Assembly: GCA_003477405.1 (NCBI GenBank)
Contig: QUDE01000007.1
Location: 1-64,000 of the forward strand
Length of the DNA stretch: 64,000 bases
From: Ruminococcaceae bacterium AM07-15
GTDB taxonomy: Bacteria; Bacillota; Clostridia; Oscillospirales; Butyricicoccaceae
Reading direction: 5' to 3'
A program made the position numbers and the translations under genes. Below the pieces are notes generated by a model. The model did not search any database. It had not been told where the DNA came from and worked only from the letters and a program-made list of their open reading frames with translations. Every line of letters begins with the position of its first letter. Position 1 is the first letter of the stretch. Positions 1-8,439 of the stretch are shown here, piece by piece.

Positions 1-60
1 ACAAGGCTTCTTTTGAACCACTCGCCTAGCGAGTGGTTTTCTTTATACAAAAAGAAGTAA
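1..60 (+). CDS. Possible 3' end of a small toxin-like ORF (partial)
   Basis: An open frame enters from the left edge and stops at TAA 58-60 after three lysine codons. Clostridial holin-like type I toxins often end in a short lysine run followed by a hairpin of the kind seen here at 52-95, and a consensus antisense promoter faces it at 146-174. The visible 19 residues do not look like a membrane helix and most of the gene would lie outside the window. It could be chance reading frame over the hairpin at 16-38. Confidence 0.2.
   Translation, partial: TRLLLNHSPSEWFSLYKKK
16..44 (+). terminator. Hairpin with T-run at the left edge
   Basis: A perfect 10-bp stem (AACCACTCGC / GCGAGTGGTT) with a 3-base loop is followed on the plus strand by TTTTCTTT. 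It would end a plus-strand transcript coming from outside the window. Confidence 0.55.
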
Positions 61-140
61 CCGCCCCGGCTCCCAACCTGGCGGTTACTTCTTGTAACTA
101 ACTATGGGGGCTAACCGTCTACCGGTAGTGCCCTTTTCTA
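48..140 (-). ncRNA. Putative short antisense RNA (type I antitoxin-like)
   Basis: A consensus promoter at 146-174 would start a minus-strand transcript near 139-140. It would run about 90 nt into a strong hairpin at 52-95 (AAGAAGTAACCGCC paired with GGCGGTTACTTCTT) followed on the minus strand by a T-run at about 48-53. No ORF of note lies on this strand. The arrangement of a small RNA overlapping the stop region of an opposing small ORF resembles RatA/TxpA-type and holin-like type I toxin-antitoxin loci. The toxin partner would be mostly outside the window, so the assignment is inference. Confidence 0.5.
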
Positions 141-145
141 TCTCT

Positions 146-174
146 ATTATATCTCCCCGCGCTTCCCCTGTCAA
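146..174 (-). promoter_or_regulatory. Consensus sigma-A promoter for the antisense RNA
   Basis: On the minus strand TTGACA (174-169) and TATAAT (151-146) are exact consensus and separated by exactly 17 bases. There is no downstream protein gene on this strand in the window, which suggests an RNA product. Confidence 0.75.
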
Positions 175-204
175 GCAGCGTGACTAACTGGTGCGCTGGT
201 CTTC

Positions 205-265
205 ACAATCCCCCCGGCATGGCTTTGCCATGCTGTCCCCCCTTTGCACAAGGGGGGCTTTTCTT
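205..265. repeat. Palindromic intergenic repeat-like element
   Basis: Two adjacent hairpins occur: GCATGGC / GCCATGC (217-233) and CCCCCCTT / AAGGGGGG (237-257), the latter followed by TTTTCTTT on the plus strand. The left flank (from 210) carries a further C-run that can pair alternatively with the G-run. Similar C-run/G-run palindromes are common between genes in gut Clostridia genomes (recollection). A shorter relative may lie at 19775-19805. The rest of 266-323 holds nothing I recognise. Confidence 0.45.
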
Positions 266-323
266 TGCCCTGCGGCATACAACGGACTTGGGGCAATCAT
301 TCACCATGGCCGGTTGGATGCGC

Positions 324-1307
324 TCAGCGCGGCAGCGCAGTATGGGAGCGGAGGCTCTCCGCTTCTTCTAATGTAATGATCTTGTCGGGGTAGTGTTCTT
401 TGAAATACCGGAGATTTTCATTTTTTTGGCCTTGCAGGGTGGAACGCTGGCCCTTCTTATAATATAAGGTAACCGGGCCGGGGGGTGCATGGCGGAGAAC
501 TTCCTCGCACTGGCGGCGCAAAATGCGGCTTTGCACCAGCTGGCCCAGGGCCGGGTGATAGACCCCGGCGGCCACCTGCTCTTCCAGCTCCCGGCTGGGG
601 TTGAGCCCCAGGCGTATGACGGGGATCTCCTTTTCCTGAAAAACCTCCAGGGCGTCGGCGCTCCACTCCACCCCCTCTTCCAGGGTGAGTGGGGTGTATT
701 CCCCCCGCTCCATCATGGCAAAAAGTGGCGTGCCACGGAGCACGCAGACGGGATAGAGCCGCACCCCCTGGGGGCCCAGGGCCGCCACCGCCCGGGCCGA
801 GCGCAAACTTTTTTCCCGGCTGTCTCCCGGCAGGCCCACCATCAGCTGCAAAATCAGCTCAAAGCCCTTTTCCTGCACCAGGCGGGCTGCCTGCACCGTG
901 TCCTCCGCCCGGTGGCCCCGGCCGGAAAGACGCAGCACTTCATCGTCCATGGACTGGGCCCCCAGCTCGATGGTCTGGACGCCGTATTTTTTCAAAAGAG
1001 CCAGCCCTTCCTCTGTGATGCAGTCGGGCCGGGTGGACACCCGCACCCCCTGGGCCTGCCCCTGCTGCACATATGGAAAAGCCGCCTCCAGGTACTCTTC
1101 CTGTAAGGCGGCGGGTATGGCGGTGAAGCTGCCTCCATAAAAGGCGATCTGGGGAACATTCCCCAAGCGGAGCCCCTCCTTTAAGATACGCTCCACTTCC
1201 CGGCCAGTGGGGGCTTTCTGCCCGGTGATGGCCTTTTGGTCGCAGAACACGCACTGGTGGGGACAGCCCACATGGGGAATGAACACCGGCAGGATGTGCT
1301 TTGTCAC
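324..1307 (-). CDS. Radical SAM protein (Elp3-like, clostridial)
   Basis: A 327-residue protein with a radical SAM cluster motif near its N-terminus, CPHQCVFC (C-x3-C-x2-C) at about residues 15-22, and a glycine-rich GGSFTAIP segment typical of SAM binding. The overall pattern resembles the Elp3/YhcC-like radical SAM group, without an acetyltransferase domain. The exact reaction is unknown; RNA or protein modification is possible. The start overlaps the stop of rnc (ATGA at 1304-1307), so the two are translationally coupled. It is the last gene of the rnc unit before the left-edge intergenic region. Confidence 0.85.
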   Translation of the reverse strand: MTKHILPVFIPHVGCPHQCVFCDQKAITGQKAPTGREVERILKEGLRLGNVPQIAFYGGSFTAIPAALQEEYLEAAFPYVQQGQAQGVRVSTRPDCITEEGLALLKKYGVQTIELGAQSMDDEVLRLSGRGHRAEDTVQAARLVQEKGFELILQLMVGLPGDSREKSLRSARAVAALGPQGVRLYPVCVLRGTPLFAMMERGEYTPLTLEEGVEWSADALEVFQEKEIPVIRLGLNPSRELEEQVAAGVYHPALGQLVQSRILRRQCEEVLRHAPPGPVTLYYKKGQRSTLQGQKNENLRYFKEHYPDKIITLEEAESLRSHTALPR

Positions 1308-1981
1308 TGCCCCATCAGCTCCAGCGCCTGCCGGGCCGCCTCCTGCTCCGCTTCCTTCTTGCTCCGCCCTTCCCCTTGGGCGATCACATTGGAATTGATC
1401 AAAAGCTCGATGAGAAAACGCTTGTCATGATCCGGCCCGCTTTCGCCCTTGAGCCGGTAAGTCAGGGTCTCCTCCCGGTTCTTCTGCACGATCTCCTGGA
1501 GGGCCGTCTTATAATCCAGAGGGTGCCGGGTGTGGGACACCGTCTCGGCCTTTTCCTTGATGTAGTCCAGGATGAACCCCTTGGCCGCTTCCATACCGCC
1601 ATCCAGGTAGATGGCCGCCAGCATGGCCTCCACCGCGTCGGCCAGCACCGAGGGCCGCTTCCGTCCCCCGCCGCTCTCTTCTCCGTGACCCAAAAGCAAG
1701 TGCTCTCCCAGGTTCAGACGCTGGGCATATTCATACAGCGACTTCTCGCACACGATGGACGCACGCAGCTTGGTCAGCTCCCCCTCCGGCATATGCCGGA
1801 AGTGACTATAAATATATTCCGCACAGATGAAGCCCAGCACCGCGTCTCCCAAAAATTCCAGCCGCTCATTGCTGCGCACGCCCTTCTCCCGGTTCTCGTT
1901 GGCATAGGAGCTGTGGGTCAGCGCGTTCTGCCGCAGCTGATCGTTGTGAAACCGATATCCCAGCTTGAGCTGTGTTGCCAT
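1304..1981 (-). CDS. rnc: Ribonuclease III
   Basis: Double-strand-specific endoribonuclease for rRNA and mRNA processing. The 225-residue product has the RNase III signature NERLEFLGDAVLGF (about residues 37-50), a second acidic cluster (LADAVEAMLAAIYLDGG) and a C-terminal double-stranded RNA-binding domain ending KKEAEQEAARQALELM. I chose the ATG at 1981 because GAAGGAGGGAG lies just upstream; a longer frame to 2038 lacks a ribosome site and is not conserved-looking. It sits between acpP and the radical SAM gene in a common Firmicutes order. Confidence 0.95.
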   Translation of the reverse strand: MATQLKLGYRFHNDQLRQNALTHSSYANENREKGVRSNERLEFLGDAVLGFICAEYIYSHFRHMPEGELTKLRASIVCEKSLYEYAQRLNLGEHLLLGHGEESGGGRKRPSVLADAVEAMLAAIYLDGGMEAAKGFILDYIKEKAETVSHTRHPLDYKTALQEIVQKNREETLTYRLKGESGPDHDKRFLIELLINSNVIAQGEGRSKKEAEQEAARQALELMGQ

Positions 1982-2062
1982 GGATTCTCCCTCCTTCTTC
2001 CCTTCCAGCAGAAAAGGGCCGGGACACAGATGCCCCACGCCCCTTTCTTCCGGTTTGCTCGA

Positions 2063-2299
2063 TTATTCCTCGACCCGCTCTTTGATGAAATTCACCACAT
2101 CGCCTACGGTCTTGACATTCTCCAGGGTGTTGTCCTCCACCTGGCCCAGTTCAAAAGCCTCTTCCACGCTCATGATGAGCTCCACCAGATCCAGGGAATC
2201 GGCGCCCAGGTCGCCCACAAATGTGGTCTCCTCGGTGATCTCGTCCTGATCCACCCCGAACTGCTGGGCGATGATGCCCTTCAGCTTCTCCAGTACCAT
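2063..2299 (-). CDS. acpP: Acyl carrier protein
   Basis: Carrier of growing fatty acyl chains as thioesters on phosphopantetheine. The 78-residue acidic protein has the attachment motif GADSLDLVEL, whose serine is the phosphopantetheine site. I chose ATG 2299 because AGGAGGTGGCAAAG precedes it; the in-frame ATG at 2341 would add 14 residues with no ribosome site. It follows plsX, as expected for the fatty acid/phospholipid cluster, and has its own likely promoter at 2390-2418. Confidence 0.95.
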   Translation of the reverse strand: MVLEKLKGIIAQQFGVDQDEITEETTFVGDLGADSLDLVELIMSVEEAFELGQVEDNTLENVKTVGDVVNFIKERVEE

Positions 2300-2389
2300 C
2301 TTTGCCACCTCCTGCTTATCGAGATTTTCTATTGATCTCATTATATGCTTTTTCCCCGGCGGGAGCCTGCCCCCGCCGTACAGTCAGTG

Positions 2390-2418
2390 ATTATAGCAAA
2401 CCCCTAAAGCCTTGTAAA
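2390..2418 (-). promoter_or_regulatory. Likely sigma-A promoter for acpP
   Basis: On the minus strand TTTACA (2418-2413) and TATAAT (2395-2390) are separated by 17 bases in the gap between plsX and acpP. A GC-rich stem (GGCGGG / CCCGCC, about 2358-2377) lies in the leader. Confidence 0.65.
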
Positions 2419-2427
2419 GTGGCAGTT

Positions 2428-3459
2428 TCAATTTTTTCCCGGGGCCGATACCGTCATGTGCTCGATATTCTCGGTGATGTCCTGGATGATGCCGCTTTCG
2501 GCGTACTGCACCGCCTGGCGAATGGCGCTCTTGAAGGCCCGGGGATCGCTGGAGCCGTGGGCCTTGATCACCGGCTTGGCAATGCCCAGAAGGGGTGCGC
2601 CGCCCACTTCCTTATAGTCCATCTTCTTTTTCAGCGCGCCCAGACCGTTCTTCACCAGCAGGGCCGCCAGCTTGGTGCCCAGGTTTTTGAAGAAGATCTT
2701 CTTCAGTTCGCCTACAAAATACAGTCCCACGCCCTCATAGGTCTTGAGCAGCACATTGCCGGTAAAGCCGTCGCACAGGATCACATCGGCCATGCCGAAG
2801 GGCACATCCCGGCCTTCGATGTTGCCGACGAAGTTGAGCCGGCCCGCTTCCCCGGCCTGTTTCAGAAGGCCGTAGGTCTCTTTGATCATGGGAGTGCCTT
2901 TGCTCTCCTCGGCACCGTTGTTGATCAGGCCGATGCGGGGCGAGGCGATCTTCATCTGCTTCTGGCAGTAGAAGGAACCCATATAGGCAAATTGCAGCAG
3001 ATATTCCGGGGTGCATTCCACATTGGCGCCGCAGTCGATGAGCAGCGCGCCGCCCTTGTCGGTGGGCAGAATGGGGGCCAGCGCCGCACGGCGGATGCCC
3101 CGGATACGCTTGACATACATGGTGGACCCCACCAGCACTGCACCGGTATTGCCGCCGGAGACCATGGCGTCCCCTTTGCCCTCGCCCAGCAGCCGCAGCG
3201 CCACGCCCAGGGAGGAATCTTTCTTTTCCTTGGTGACACTCATGGGGCTGTCGCACATATCGATGACTTCCGGGGCGTTGACCACTTCGATCTTCCCCGC
3301 CACATCATCGCTCTTCACTTTTTCCAAGCAGGACAAGATGGCTTTCTCCTGTCCCACCAGCACGATCTCCACGCCCAGTTCCCGGGCGGCCAGCACGCTG
3401 CCTTCCACCGTGCTCTGAGGGGCGTTGTCACCGCCCATGGCGTCTACAATGATCTTCAT
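2428..3459 (-). CDS. plsX: Phosphate acyltransferase PlsX
   Basis: Makes acyl-phosphate from acyl-ACP for phosphatidic acid synthesis. The 343-residue protein begins MKIIVDAMGGDNAP, the family signature, and carries SGGNTGAVLVGS and LCDGFTGNVLLKTYEG, all typical. The ATG overlaps the stop of trmFO by four bases and is preceded by GGAGGGG. It is followed by acpP, its acyl donor carrier. Confidence 0.95.
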   Translation of the reverse strand: MKIIVDAMGGDNAPQSTVEGSVLAARELGVEIVLVGQEKAILSCLEKVKSDDVAGKIEVVNAPEVIDMCDSPMSVTKEKKDSSLGVALRLLGEGKGDAMVSGGNTGAVLVGSTMYVKRIRGIRRAALAPILPTDKGGALLIDCGANVECTPEYLLQFAYMGSFYCQKQMKIASPRIGLINNGAEESKGTPMIKETYGLLKQAGEAGRLNFVGNIEGRDVPFGMADVILCDGFTGNVLLKTYEGVGLYFVGELKKIFFKNLGTKLAALLVKNGLGALKKKMDYKEVGGAPLLGIAKPVIKAHGSSDPRAFKSAIRQAVQYAESGIIQDITENIEHMTVSAPGKN

Positions 3460-4784
3460 TCCGTTGTCCCCTCCATTACCGTGTTCCGATATGCTTCGAT
3501 TCGTTCCAGAGAGCGCTGGGAGATCTCCATATACCGCTCCCGCTTGCCCTTGACCCGTCTGTCCAGCCCGTCAATCAGGCCGAAGTTGATGTTCATGGGC
3601 TGAAAATTCTTGCCTTCATAACAGCTGATGTGCCGGCTGAGGGCGCCGATGGCCGTCTGGGTGGAAAACTCCAGCAGCGGCAGGCCCAGCATGCTCCGAG
3701 CCATATTCAACCCACAGGCAAAGCCGGAGGCGGTGGATTCCACATACCCTTCCACCCCGGTCATCTGCCCGGCAAACATCACCCGGGAATCTTTTTTCGC
3801 CCGGTAGAATCCATCCAGCACCCGGGGCGAACACAGATAACTATTGCGGTGCATCACTCCATACCGGAGGAATTCCGCCTTTTCCAGTCCCGGGATCATG
3901 GAAAACACCCGCTTCTGCTCGGGGAAGCGAAGATGGGTCTGGAAGCCCACCAGGTTGTACATGGTGCCCTGGCTGTTTTCCCGCCGCAGCTGCACCACGG
4001 CATAAGGCTCCTTCCCCGTCTTGGGGTCGGGCAGGCCGATGGGCTTCAGAGGGCCGAAGCGCAGGGTGTCCTCTCCCCGCCGGGCCATCACTTCCACCGG
4101 CATACAGCCTTCAAAGACCCTCTTGTCCTCAAAACCGTGGACCGGAGCTTCCTCGGCCTGGCACAGCTCCTGCCAGAAAGCCAGGTACTGCTCTTTGTCC
4201 ATGGGACAGTTGATGTAGTCCAGGCCGGTGCCCTTGCCGTAGCGGGAGGCAAAATAGGCCTTGTCCATATCCAGGCTTGCTCCCGAAACGATGGGGGCCG
4301 CGGCGTCATAGAAGCTGAGGGCCTCTTCCTCCCCCAGCCATTCCATCATGTTCTGGGCCAGAGGACCTTCGGTGAGGGGGCCGGTGGCCACGATCACATG
4401 GCCGCTTTCCGGGATGGCATCCACCCGATCTTCCTCAATGTGTATCCGGGGATGCTGCCGCAGCCGCTGGGTCACCAGGTGGGAAAAGGCCTGCCGGTCC
4501 ACCGCCAGCGCCCCTCCGGCGTCCACCTGGGTGGCGTCGGCACAGGCCACGATCAAGCTGCCCAACCGCCGCAGCTCTTCTTTCAGAAGCCCTGCGGCAT
4601 TGGTCAGTTCCCCCGAACGGAAGGAGTTGGAGCACACCAGCTCGGCAAAGGTATCCATTTTGTGGGCCGGGCTCTTCTGCCGGGGCTTCATCTCCAGCAG
4701 CCGTACTTCGATCCCCCGGCAGGCCAGCTGCCAGGCCGCTTCACTGCCCGCCAGCCCCGCTCCGATCACTGTGGCTTGCATCAT
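3456..4784 (-). CDS. trmFO: Methylenetetrahydrofolate-tRNA (uracil-5-)-methyltransferase
   Basis: Folate- and FAD-dependent enzyme that makes m5U54 in tRNA. The 442-residue protein starts with the FAD-binding motif VIGAGLAGSEAAWQLA and carries LVCSNSFRS and the C-terminal GLIDGL segment typical of TrmFO/Gid. It overlaps topA and plsX by four bases each, so the three genes form one coupled unit. The topA-trmFO pairing is a classic Firmicutes arrangement. Confidence 0.95.
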   Translation of the reverse strand: MMQATVIGAGLAGSEAAWQLACRGIEVRLLEMKPRQKSPAHKMDTFAELVCSNSFRSGELTNAAGLLKEELRRLGSLIVACADATQVDAGGALAVDRQAFSHLVTQRLRQHPRIHIEEDRVDAIPESGHVIVATGPLTEGPLAQNMMEWLGEEEALSFYDAAAPIVSGASLDMDKAYFASRYGKGTGLDYINCPMDKEQYLAFWQELCQAEEAPVHGFEDKRVFEGCMPVEVMARRGEDTLRFGPLKPIGLPDPKTGKEPYAVVQLRRENSQGTMYNLVGFQTHLRFPEQKRVFSMIPGLEKAEFLRYGVMHRNSYLCSPRVLDGFYRAKKDSRVMFAGQMTGVEGYVESTASGFACGLNMARSMLGLPLLEFSTQTAIGALSRHISCYEGKNFQPMNINFGLIDGLDRRVKGKRERYMEISQRSLERIEAYRNTVMEGTTE

Positions 4785-7183
4785 TCTTTGTTTTCCTCTT
4801 CCGCTTCCGGCTTTTCTGCCGTCTTTTTGGCAGCTGTTTTCCGGGTGGTTTTCTTTTTCGGTGTTTCTTCCCCTTCACCTGCGGCCTTTTTGGTGCTCTT
4901 CCGGGTGGTCTTTTTGGGCTTTTCCTCCCCGGCTTCCTCCTGGGCCTTGGCTTTGGCCGTCTTGGCGGTCTTGGTGGTTTTCACAGCCTTTTTGGCTTTG
5001 GTGGTCTTTGCAGTCTTCGGGGTCTCCGCTGCATTTTCGGCAGCCGTCACCACATTCTGCTCTGCCGCCGGAGCTTCCTCGTCCTTCTTCTTGCTCTTCC
5101 GCTGGGGCAGGTCTTCCTCATAGCCGCACCCCGGCTTATAGCACACATACTTTTTCTCCGCCTTGGTATAGCGCTTATAGAGAGGCTCGCCGCAGTTGGG
5201 GCACTTTTTGTTGGTGGGCTTATCCCAGGTCATAAAGGTACAGGTGGGATTTTTCTCGCAGCCATAGTAGTAATAGCCGCTGCGGGATTTTTTCTTCACC
5301 ACCTTGGCCCCGCACAGGGGACACAGCACGCCGGTGTCCTCGGTGATGGGCTTGGTGTTTTTGCACTCAGGATAACCGGGGCAGGCCAGGAACTTGCCGA
5401 ACCGGCCGGATTTGATGACCATCTTCCGGCCGCACAGCTCGCAGACCACATCGGTCTCCTCGTCCTTGATCTTGATGCGCTTTTTCTCCAGGTCCTTTTC
5501 CGCCTTCTCCAGCTCGCCGGAGAAACCAGTGTAGAACTTGCGCAGGATATCCACATAGTTGGTGTTGCCCTGTTCCACTTCGTCCAGCTGCCGCTCCATA
5601 CCGGCGGTGAACTTGATATCAATCACATCGTGGAACTTGTCAATCATCAGATCGGTGACGGCCTCACCCAGTGGGGTGGGACGGAGGGACTTGCCCTCCT
5701 TCACCACATAATCCCGACCCAGAACCACCGAAATGGTGGGGGCGTAGGTACTGGGACGGCCGATGCCCTTTTCCTCCATGGTGCGGATAAGGGAGGCTTC
5801 GGTATACCGGGCCGGCGGCTGGGTGAAGTGCTGCTTGGGCTCGGTCTTTTTGTGCTTGGGCTCGTCGCCCTCGCTGAGGGGCGGCAGAGGCGCCAGCTCG
5901 TCGTCGCTGCGCACTTCGTCCAGTCCCTCTTCGTACAGGGCCAGAAAACCGGGGAATGCCACCGTCTGGCCGGTGGCCCGGAAAATATAGCCGCCACATC
6001 CAATGTCCACCGATGTGGTGTCCATCATGGCATCGGTCATCTGGCTTGCGGTGAACCGGGACCAGATCAGCTTATACAGCTTATACTGGTCGGCAGATAA
6101 ACTGCTGCGGATGCTCTCCGGGTCCAGCAGAGGATTGGTGGGACGCACCGCTTCGTGGGCGTCCTGGGCGTTCTTCTTGGTTTTGTAATGCCGGGGTTTG
6201 GCGGGGAGATAGTCATTGCCAAACCGGCCGCCGATGTAATCCCGGGCGGCGGCCAGGGCGTCATCGGAGACGCGGAGAGAGTCGGTACGCATATAGGTGA
6301 TCAGACCGGTGAGCCCCTGGCCCTCGATGGACACGCCTTCATACAGCTCCTGCGCCACCATCATGGTGCGCTTGGCCGTCATGGACAGCTTCCGGGAAGC
6401 CTCCTGCTGCAAGGTGGAGGTGATGAACGGGGGCGCAGGCGTCCGCTTCTTTTTGGCCTTCTTCACCTTTTCCACCCGGTAGCCCGCCCCGTCGATGGCG
6501 GAGAGCACCTTTTCGGTCTCCTCCTGGCTGGAAAGCTCCATTTTACCCTCTGCCGTTCCATAGAAACCGGCGGTGAAGTTCTTCCGCCCGGCGGTGAGGG
6601 TCACATCAATGGACCAATATTCCTTGGGCACAAAAGCCTGGATCTCCCGCTCCCGGTCCACGATCAGACGGGTGACTGCCGACTGGACCCGACCGGCCGA
6701 CAGCCCGGCCCGCACCTTCCGCCACAGGAATGGGGAGAGCTGATAGCCCACGATCCGGTCCAGAATCCGCCGGCCCTGCTGGGCGTCTACCAGATTCATA
6801 TCGATGTCCCGGGGGTGTTCCACCCCGGCGAGCACCGCTTTTTTCGTGATTTCGTTGAAGGTGACCCGCTTGGTTTTGCTGTCAGGCAGATGGAGCATCT
6901 CCTTGAGATGCCAGGAAATCGCTTCCCCTTCCCGGTCCGGGTCGGTGGCCAGATAGACGAAATCGCTTTCCTCCGCCGCTTTTTTCAGCTCGTCGATGAT
7001 CCTGTCCTTGCCCTCGATGGGCTCGTATTGGGGGGTAAAGTCCCCGTCGATGTCGACGCCCATCTTCTTTTTGGGCAGATCCCGCAAATGCCCCATGGAT
7101 GCCTTGACCACATAGTCAGGCCCCAGGTATTTGCCGATGGTTTTCGCCTTGGCCGGCGATTCCACGATGAGTAATTTTGACAT
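4781..7183 (-). CDS. topA: DNA topoisomerase I
   Basis: Type IA topoisomerase that relaxes negative supercoils. The 800-residue protein has an N-terminal TOPRIM domain (LLIVESPAKAKTIGKYLG; YLATDPDREGEAISWHL), the active-site tyrosine in GLITYMRTDSLRVS (about residue 300), and three C-terminal four-cysteine zinc ribbons at about residues 580-700. After these comes an unusual tail of about 85 residues rich in Lys, Thr, Ala and Glu, including repeated KKTTRK blocks, likely a disordered DNA-contacting extension. ATG 7183 is preceded by GGGAGGAACGC. Confidence 0.96.
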   Translation of the reverse strand: MSKLLIVESPAKAKTIGKYLGPDYVVKASMGHLRDLPKKKMGVDIDGDFTPQYEPIEGKDRIIDELKKAAEESDFVYLATDPDREGEAISWHLKEMLHLPDSKTKRVTFNEITKKAVLAGVEHPRDIDMNLVDAQQGRRILDRIVGYQLSPFLWRKVRAGLSAGRVQSAVTRLIVDREREIQAFVPKEYWSIDVTLTAGRKNFTAGFYGTAEGKMELSSQEETEKVLSAIDGAGYRVEKVKKAKKKRTPAPPFITSTLQQEASRKLSMTAKRTMMVAQELYEGVSIEGQGLTGLITYMRTDSLRVSDDALAAARDYIGGRFGNDYLPAKPRHYKTKKNAQDAHEAVRPTNPLLDPESIRSSLSADQYKLYKLIWSRFTASQMTDAMMDTTSVDIGCGGYIFRATGQTVAFPGFLALYEEGLDEVRSDDELAPLPPLSEGDEPKHKKTEPKQHFTQPPARYTEASLIRTMEEKGIGRPSTYAPTISVVLGRDYVVKEGKSLRPTPLGEAVTDLMIDKFHDVIDIKFTAGMERQLDEVEQGNTNYVDILRKFYTGFSGELEKAEKDLEKKRIKIKDEETDVVCELCGRKMVIKSGRFGKFLACPGYPECKNTKPITEDTGVLCPLCGAKVVKKKSRSGYYYYGCEKNPTCTFMTWDKPTNKKCPNCGEPLYKRYTKAEKKYVCYKPGCGYEEDLPQRKSKKKDEEAPAAEQNVVTAAENAAETPKTAKTTKAKKAVKTTKTAKTAKAKAQEEAGEEKPKKTTRKSTKKAAGEGEETPKKKTTRKTAAKKTAEKPEAEEENKE

Positions 7184-7280
7184 TGCGTTCCTCCCGGCGG
7201 CTCCTGCTGCGGGCCGCCCATTTCTTTGGCCTCCCCTTTCGGGGCAAGGCCCATCTATCTACAATATGATACTATGGTTT

Positions 7281-8420
7281 TCATATGATTTCAAAATATT
7301 TTGCGCCCCGCTCCCGCACCACACCCCGGATCTGGAGCATGGTCAGGCTGGTGAGCACTTCCCCTGTGGCCAGACCGGTGTTCTGACAGATTGCATCGAT
7401 GTGGGTCAGGCCGTCCATGCTGTCCACAATAAGCTTTTCCCGGCCGGTCAGTCCTGCCGGCGCCGGTTTGCTCTTGCTGGAAGCAGGCTGGGGCATCTCC
7501 TGCTCAGGCTCTTTCTCCTGGGCTTTCTCTTCCAGCCCCATCACAAGTCCAGGAAAGCGCCCGGCATATTCTTCACAGATCTCCACCGGGTTTGTGCACA
7601 AAATGGCCCCCGAGCGGATGAGCTGATTGCTGCCTTCGTACTCCGGCCTGTCAATAGAACCGGGAACGGCAAACACATCCCGCTCCTGTTCCAGCGCAGT
7701 GGCCGCGGTGATCAGACTGCCGCTTTTCCTGGCCGCTTCCACCACCAGCACCCCCAGGCTCAGGCCGGAGATGATCCGGTTGCGCCGGGGAAAATAGCCG
7801 GGATAACCCCGACGGCCGGGAGGATACTCGCTGAGAACGGCGCCCTCTTTCTCCAGAATCCGCCGCAGCAATCCATTATGGGAAGCGGGATAACACTGGT
7901 CGATGGCCGTGCCCAGCACAGCCACTGTGGGAGTGGGACCTTCCAGCGCCCCTTGATGGGCCGCTCCATCCACCCCCTGAGCCAGCCCGGAAACGATGAG
8001 AAAGCCATGGGCCGACAGCACCCGGGCAAAATGGCAGGCGGTTTCCAGCCCCAAAGGGCTGGCCTTGCGCCTTCCCACAATGGCCAAAACCGGCATCTCT
8101 CCCCATTTTGGCATAGTGCCCCGCAGATAGAGCACCGCCGGTGGATCGTAGATCTGCCGCAGCATTTCCGGGTATCCGTCCTCTTCAAAACAGATGGCCC
8201 GGGCTCCTGCCTTTTGGCAGCTTTCCAGCACCTGCTCCGCTTTCTCCCAGGCAGCTTTGGCTCCCTGCTCCCGCTCCCGGGGCGTGAAAAAGGGATCGCC
8301 CTCTTGCAAAGCACGGCAGGCTCCCAGTGCTCCTTTGAAATGCTCCCGGGCCTCCCAGATGCGGCGGGTGGGCAGCCTGGCCTCTTCCCGCAGCCAGATA
8401 TGGGCCAGCACAGTTTCCAT
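7281..8420 (-). CDS. dprA: DNA processing protein DprA
   Basis: Binds incoming single-stranded DNA and loads RecA during natural transformation. The 379-residue protein has the Rossmann-like core (AIVGRRKASPLG, SGLAQGVDGAAHQGAL, RRNRIISGLS) and a C-terminal winged-helix domain from about residue 315 (IVDSMDGLTHIDAI...), after a Pro/Glu/Lys-rich linker. AGGAGGAAGACTG precedes ATG 8420. It lies immediately upstream of topA, as in many Firmicutes. Other competence genes are not in the window. Confidence 0.93.
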   Translation of the reverse strand: METVLAHIWLREEARLPTRRIWEAREHFKGALGACRALQEGDPFFTPREREQGAKAAWEKAEQVLESCQKAGARAICFEEDGYPEMLRQIYDPPAVLYLRGTMPKWGEMPVLAIVGRRKASPLGLETACHFARVLSAHGFLIVSGLAQGVDGAAHQGALEGPTPTVAVLGTAIDQCYPASHNGLLRRILEKEGAVLSEYPPGRRGYPGYFPRRNRIISGLSLGVLVVEAARKSGSLITAATALEQERDVFAVPGSIDRPEYEGSNQLIRSGAILCTNPVEICEEYAGRFPGLVMGLEEKAQEKEPEQEMPQPASSKSKPAPAGLTGREKLIVDSMDGLTHIDAICQNTGLATGEVLTSLTMLQIRGVVRERGAKYFEII

Positions 8421-8439
8421 CAGTCTTCCTCCTTATGGC

